From Isoetes taiwanensis (taxonomy: Eukaryota > Streptophyta > Lycopodiopsida > Isoetales > Isoetaceae): DNA of 64,000 nt. Made by a program: the position numbers and the translations under genes. The stretch lies in NCBI GenBank assembly GCA_021234155.1, contig JAJEKV010000172.1:124001-188000 (forward strand), in the 5' to 3' direction. Below, in pieces: positions 60,840 through 64,000 of this stretch (the first letter of the stretch is position 1; each line of letters begins with the position of its first letter). The notes beneath the pieces were generated by a model. The model was given only the letters and a program-made list of their open reading frames with translations, had not been told where the DNA came from and did not search any database.

Positions 60840-61340
60840 GGTGTGTTAGGTGAAGTTGACTGTGTGTTGAAGTCTACTAGAGTCACCCTAGATGTTTTGA
60901 CCTTGTTAAGAATAGCACCTTCCTATAGAGAGCGTGTCAAAACACTTATAGAGGAGAATTGTGAACCCTCATTGTCCACAACATCTCTAGAGTTGGGAAA
61001 GACCCTGGTATATTCTCATGTGAAGCTCAAGTTGAAGGTAAAACACTCTCTAAAGTCATCTTGGGCCGGAGGCTCGGTATAAATATCATGCCTTTACATA
61101 TTATGGACTCTTTAGAGTTAAAAATCACTTCTGCAAAGACCAATTATTCGGCGAAATCTTTTGCTAATGAGAGTGTACAACCAAAAGGAGTCGTTAATGA
61201 TGTCTTGACGGATGTAGGGGGCATGAAGATGACCTGGACTTTGTTGTAGTACGGTTCCTTCTCGGATTGGCAAGCTATGACCTTCTTTTGGGCAGAAAAT
61301 GGCTCAAGGTGGTTTCGCAAAGCCGAGTTGGGGAGGAGGT
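60840..61340 (+). pseudogene. aspartic protease region
   Basis: LDVLTLLRIAPSYRERV matches relic 1. The active-site region has GGS and NIMPLHIM but a frame break just before and loss of the catalytic Asp context. A LLLGRKWL motif, common at the end of plant retropepsins, lies near 61290. Confidence 0.6.
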
Positions 61341-61509
61341 AAATGCACAATAACATATGGTAAGCAAGAAGTCACACTCTACAACCGGGAAGGTAAACTC
61401 CAAGAAGAATTTGCCTTTTTAATTGATGATGCGATCTATAAAGATGTAGGTGTGTACAACATCTATGTAGATCCACTTTTGGAAGAAGAAGAGCAAAAAC
61501 TTGATGAGC

Positions 61510-61910
61510 ATACTCATACATTGTTCTTTGATGGCGGTTGTATGGGTGAAGTTGAGCCTAGCTTTGTCTTTCTTTGCCATCATTAAAAGCCCGAGAGGCT
61601 TTGAAAGTGGCCAAAACAACAAGAATTCACAAAAATATAACCTCTAATGGAGGAGTATCAAGCTTTGATTTAAAAAGGTCTCCGTGAAGCTTATATGATG
61701 GGAATCAAGAATTTGAACATAAAGGGGGACTCTCTGGGTGTGCAAAATCAAGTCCAAGAGGTATACCAAACCAAGCATTCAAGGTTAGTACAACTTAAAG
61801 AAGAGGTTTTGGGACTATTAGACAAATTTGAGGCTTGGACTATAGAGCATATCCCTAAGCATTTGAATAGTGAAGTAGATGGGCTAGCTAAAGGTACCAT
61901 ATTGGTTTTT
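61510..61910 (+). pseudogene. RVT_3-type RNase H upstream of RT
   Basis: All four acidic positions of the RNase H fold can be seen: LFFDGG at about 61530, EEYQALI at about 61650, IKGDSLGVQNQV at about 61725, and NSEVDGLAKG at about 61870. The spacing (GI..L.I.GDS, then Q.KH.RL..L..EV, then HIPK..N) is typical of RVT_3. In-frame stops lie near 61584 and 61672. Confidence 0.75.
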
Positions 61911-62209
61911 TTAGTCTGAAGGATTTTTTCAGAAGAAGATTTGAACCTCTCAGGACTTGTCCAATTCTAACTATAGGGATAGAGGAGGCAAGGAGAACAA
62001 GTCATTTGTATCCAAAAGAATGGCCAAACTAGAACCCCCGAAGTTGGTCCAAAAGCTCCCGAGCCTTGCTTTAACTCATTTCCTATGCCGTGTCAAGAAT
62101 TCTCGGATGTCTTTGCTTGGGATTACTCGAACTAAAAGGAATTCCCCCTCTAAAGCAAAATTTGAAATAAAAGTAAAGATGGCTCGATCCCATTCAATGT
62201 AAATTAAGG

Positions 62210-62730
62210 AGGATAAATTCGTCTTGCCGCCACTTATCTATGAAGAATTAAAACTATGGAGAGTTCTAAGGCTGATATGTGAGACATTGGAACCCGAGTG
62301 GTTGTCTTGCATTGTGCCGGTCAAGAAGAGAAGTGGCCAACTTAGAATTTGTATTGATTATAGAGATATCAATAAGGTTACAATCAAAGACTGCTATCCA
62401 CTACCGTTTCTAGAAGAAGTTTTGCATACCATGAGTGGAAAAAGAAGTCTATTCTCTTATGGATGGCTTCTCGGTTTTAACCAAATGAAGTTGATCCTTT
62501 ATCACATTAAAAAACCGCCTTCATTACACCTTGGGAACTTATATGATGCTAAGAATGCCATTTGGTTTGAAAAATGCCCCTGCAACCTTTAGAGGAGGGC
62601 AATGAACAATATTTTTGAGTCATTATCTCCCCAAGATTTCAGGGCTTTTCTTGATGATTTGACTCGGCCACCTCTTTGGAAGATCATCTCAAAACAATCA
62701 CTAATATGTTTTTCTTTGTGCGAGATCCAG
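62210..62730 (+). pseudogene. Ty3/gypsy reverse transcriptase
   Basis: CIVPVKKRSGQLRICIDYRD, VTIKDCYPLPFLEEVLH, GFNQMKL and AMNNIFE are followed by FRAFLDDL, where F-L-D-D takes the place of the usual Y-x-D-D. At least two frameshifts occur between the blocks. Confidence 0.8.
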
Positions 62731-62749
62731 TGGTGTGAACTTAAATCCA

Positions 62750-63445
62750 AAGAAGTGTTTGTTTTGACCGACAAAGGTGTGTTGTTAGGTCATCGATATC
62801 GGAAGAAGGAGTTCAGATTTGCTGCAGACAAGCCGACAAGAGTTCTCGACCTCCAAAAGACACCTAAAACATTGAAAGGCATCAAAGGTTTTGTTGGTAC
62901 ACTTCAAGGCTTGAGGATTTACATCCCAAACTTCTCTCACATTTTGAGACCTATCACCAAGCTCACCAAAGTAGGGTATGTATCTAAAAATACAAGTCAA
63001 AAAAGTTCCAGGTTGAGTGGAATGAAGATTGCCAAAGGGCATTTGAATTGATCAAAGAAGAGATCAGCAAGAAGGTAACACTTCTTGCCCCTAAACCAAA
63101 TGAAGATTTCTAAGTTTATATAACAGTTACATCATTTGCTGTAGGATTAGCCTTATTTCGTAAGAACAAAGGGTACTAAATTATGCAGGAAAGCGTTGGT
63201 CGAACCACTGGAGGTGAATTACCCGGTCCTAGAGAAGTGCAACTGCTGCCCTAATATTTTTGACCACTAAATTCCCCCATCTTCGATACAAGCTCCAAAG
63301 ATTCAAGTCTATATGAAGGTCAATCCTCTTCCAATGTTGTATGGTAAACAAGCCCTCAAGACCAAGTTCTATAAGTGGGCTGCCATGCTTCAAGACTTTG
63401 CCATAGAAGTCCATCTTATCAAAGCAAAAAGATCCGAATAGTTTC
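62750..63445 (+). pseudogene. RT thumb and Ty3-type RNase H
   Basis: The thumb/connection piece GIKGFVGTLQGLRIYIPNFS is at 62880-62940. Then come AFELIKEEISKKVTLLAPKP (63040-63100) and, after a stop, ITVTSFAVGLALFRKN, the start of the usual gypsy RNase H. Later, KTKFYKWAAMLQDFAIEVH lies near 63365-63410. Several stops. Confidence 0.7.
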
Positions 63446-63599
63446 ATACCCTATGCCTTCTACAAATATGATTTGACCTCAAGAGGATCAACAAGAAGAA
63501 GTATGTCATTTAGTTGGAGAAGAACCCATTGTCAATTATCTAAGACATCAAGAGGTCCCCTCGCCACATTTTCACCATCCGAGAAAAGTTTAGGAAAAG

Positions 63600-64000
63600 A
63601 TGTCTAACATATGTGTTTGGTTGAGGACATTTTATGTAGGAAGATGCCTTCCACCCATTTTGTTGAGGTGCTTGGTGAAGAAGAACAGTCTGAGGCTCTA
63701 AGACATGCTCATGACCTCTCATTGTGGTGGACATTATTCTATGGATGCCATGACCAAAAAAAAATTCTAAGTTCTGGATACTATTGGCCTACACTTCATC
63801 ATGATGTCAAAAGTGCGCGGCAGAGTTGTTCGATTGTCAAAAGCATGCCAAGAAGCGCTCAAGGTACCTCCCTTTCACCTATTGTGGCCCCTGGCCCATT
63901 TCTTGTTGGGGATTAGATTTTGTTGGTCCTATACACCCATCTTCCTCCTGCGGACATGAATACATCCTAGTTGCTACAGACTTCTTCACTAAATGGGCTG
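63600..64000 (+). pseudogene. integrase, zinc-binding domain and start of core
   Basis: ALRHAHDLS and the later ILSSGYYWPTLHHDVK, then C-spaced positions, match the H2C2 zinc domain of Ty3 integrases. After a frame change the core begins GLDFVGPIHP, HEYILVATDFFTKW, with the first catalytic Asp region. The element is cut by the window end. Confidence 0.75.

Larger units (their letters stand above)
59640..64000 (+). mobile_element. Ty3/gypsy relic 2 with PR-RNaseH-RT-RNaseH-INT order
   Basis: Seven domain relics lie in order on the plus strand and run into the window end. Each has stops or shifts, so no polyprotein is open. The order, with an RVT_3-type RNase H upstream of RT and a Ty3-type RNase H downstream, is shared as far as it goes with relic 1. 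Confidence 0.75.

Overview
This window is nuclear DNA of a land plant. The evidence is two spliced plant genes with GT/AG introns plus a dense nest of plant-type retrotransposons, MITEs and SINE-like sequences. I cannot name the species. One weak hint is the presence of LINE copies that do not look like the L1 or RTE types usual in flowering plants, which may point to a lineage outside the well-studied angiosperms.

Only two stretches look like living host genes. At 1-3009 (minus) lies the 5' coding part of an EAF1-like protein, the plant NuA4 histone-acetyltransferase platform subunit. Five coding exons could be joined in frame, up to the start of the HSA domain, and the rest runs off the left edge. 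At 35687-40082 (minus) lies a complete type II (K+-independent) vacuolar-type H+-pyrophosphatase gene of the AVP2 class. Its 14 coding exons join to 800 residues without a frame break. A PPR-SMR gene fragment (about 30650-31217) is broken by a stop codon.

The rest is layered repeat. 7.6-10 kb: a DNA element with inverted ends and many GGAAACCTCCCC subterminal motifs. 11-16.6 kb: an AT-rich minisatellite split by a minus-strand LTR element, one of whose LTRs carries a 0.9-kb TRIM element. 16.6-21.2 kb: a probable LTR and leader with a tRNA-Met primer site. 21.2-34.8 kb: a stack in which a 2-kb TA-flanked element was invaded by a non-L1 LINE and by an L1 LINE. The L1 shows a 5' inversion of the twin-priming kind and a 14-bp target-site duplication, and a second copy of the TA-flanked element lies inside it. 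41-43.4 kb: a ~400-bp tandem repeat with a 549-bp MITE, then a SINE. 44.0-45.6 kb: a (GA)n tract and a second non-L1 LINE relic. 47.4-56.2 kb: a decayed Ty3/gypsy element split by about 6.5 kb of nested DNA. 59.6-64 kb: a second related Ty3/gypsy element, cut by the window end.

The most interesting architectural signal is in the two Ty3/gypsy relics. Both carry an RVT_3-like (archaeal/plant-type) RNase H directly after the protease, upstream of reverse transcriptase, while the second also keeps the ordinary RNase H after RT.
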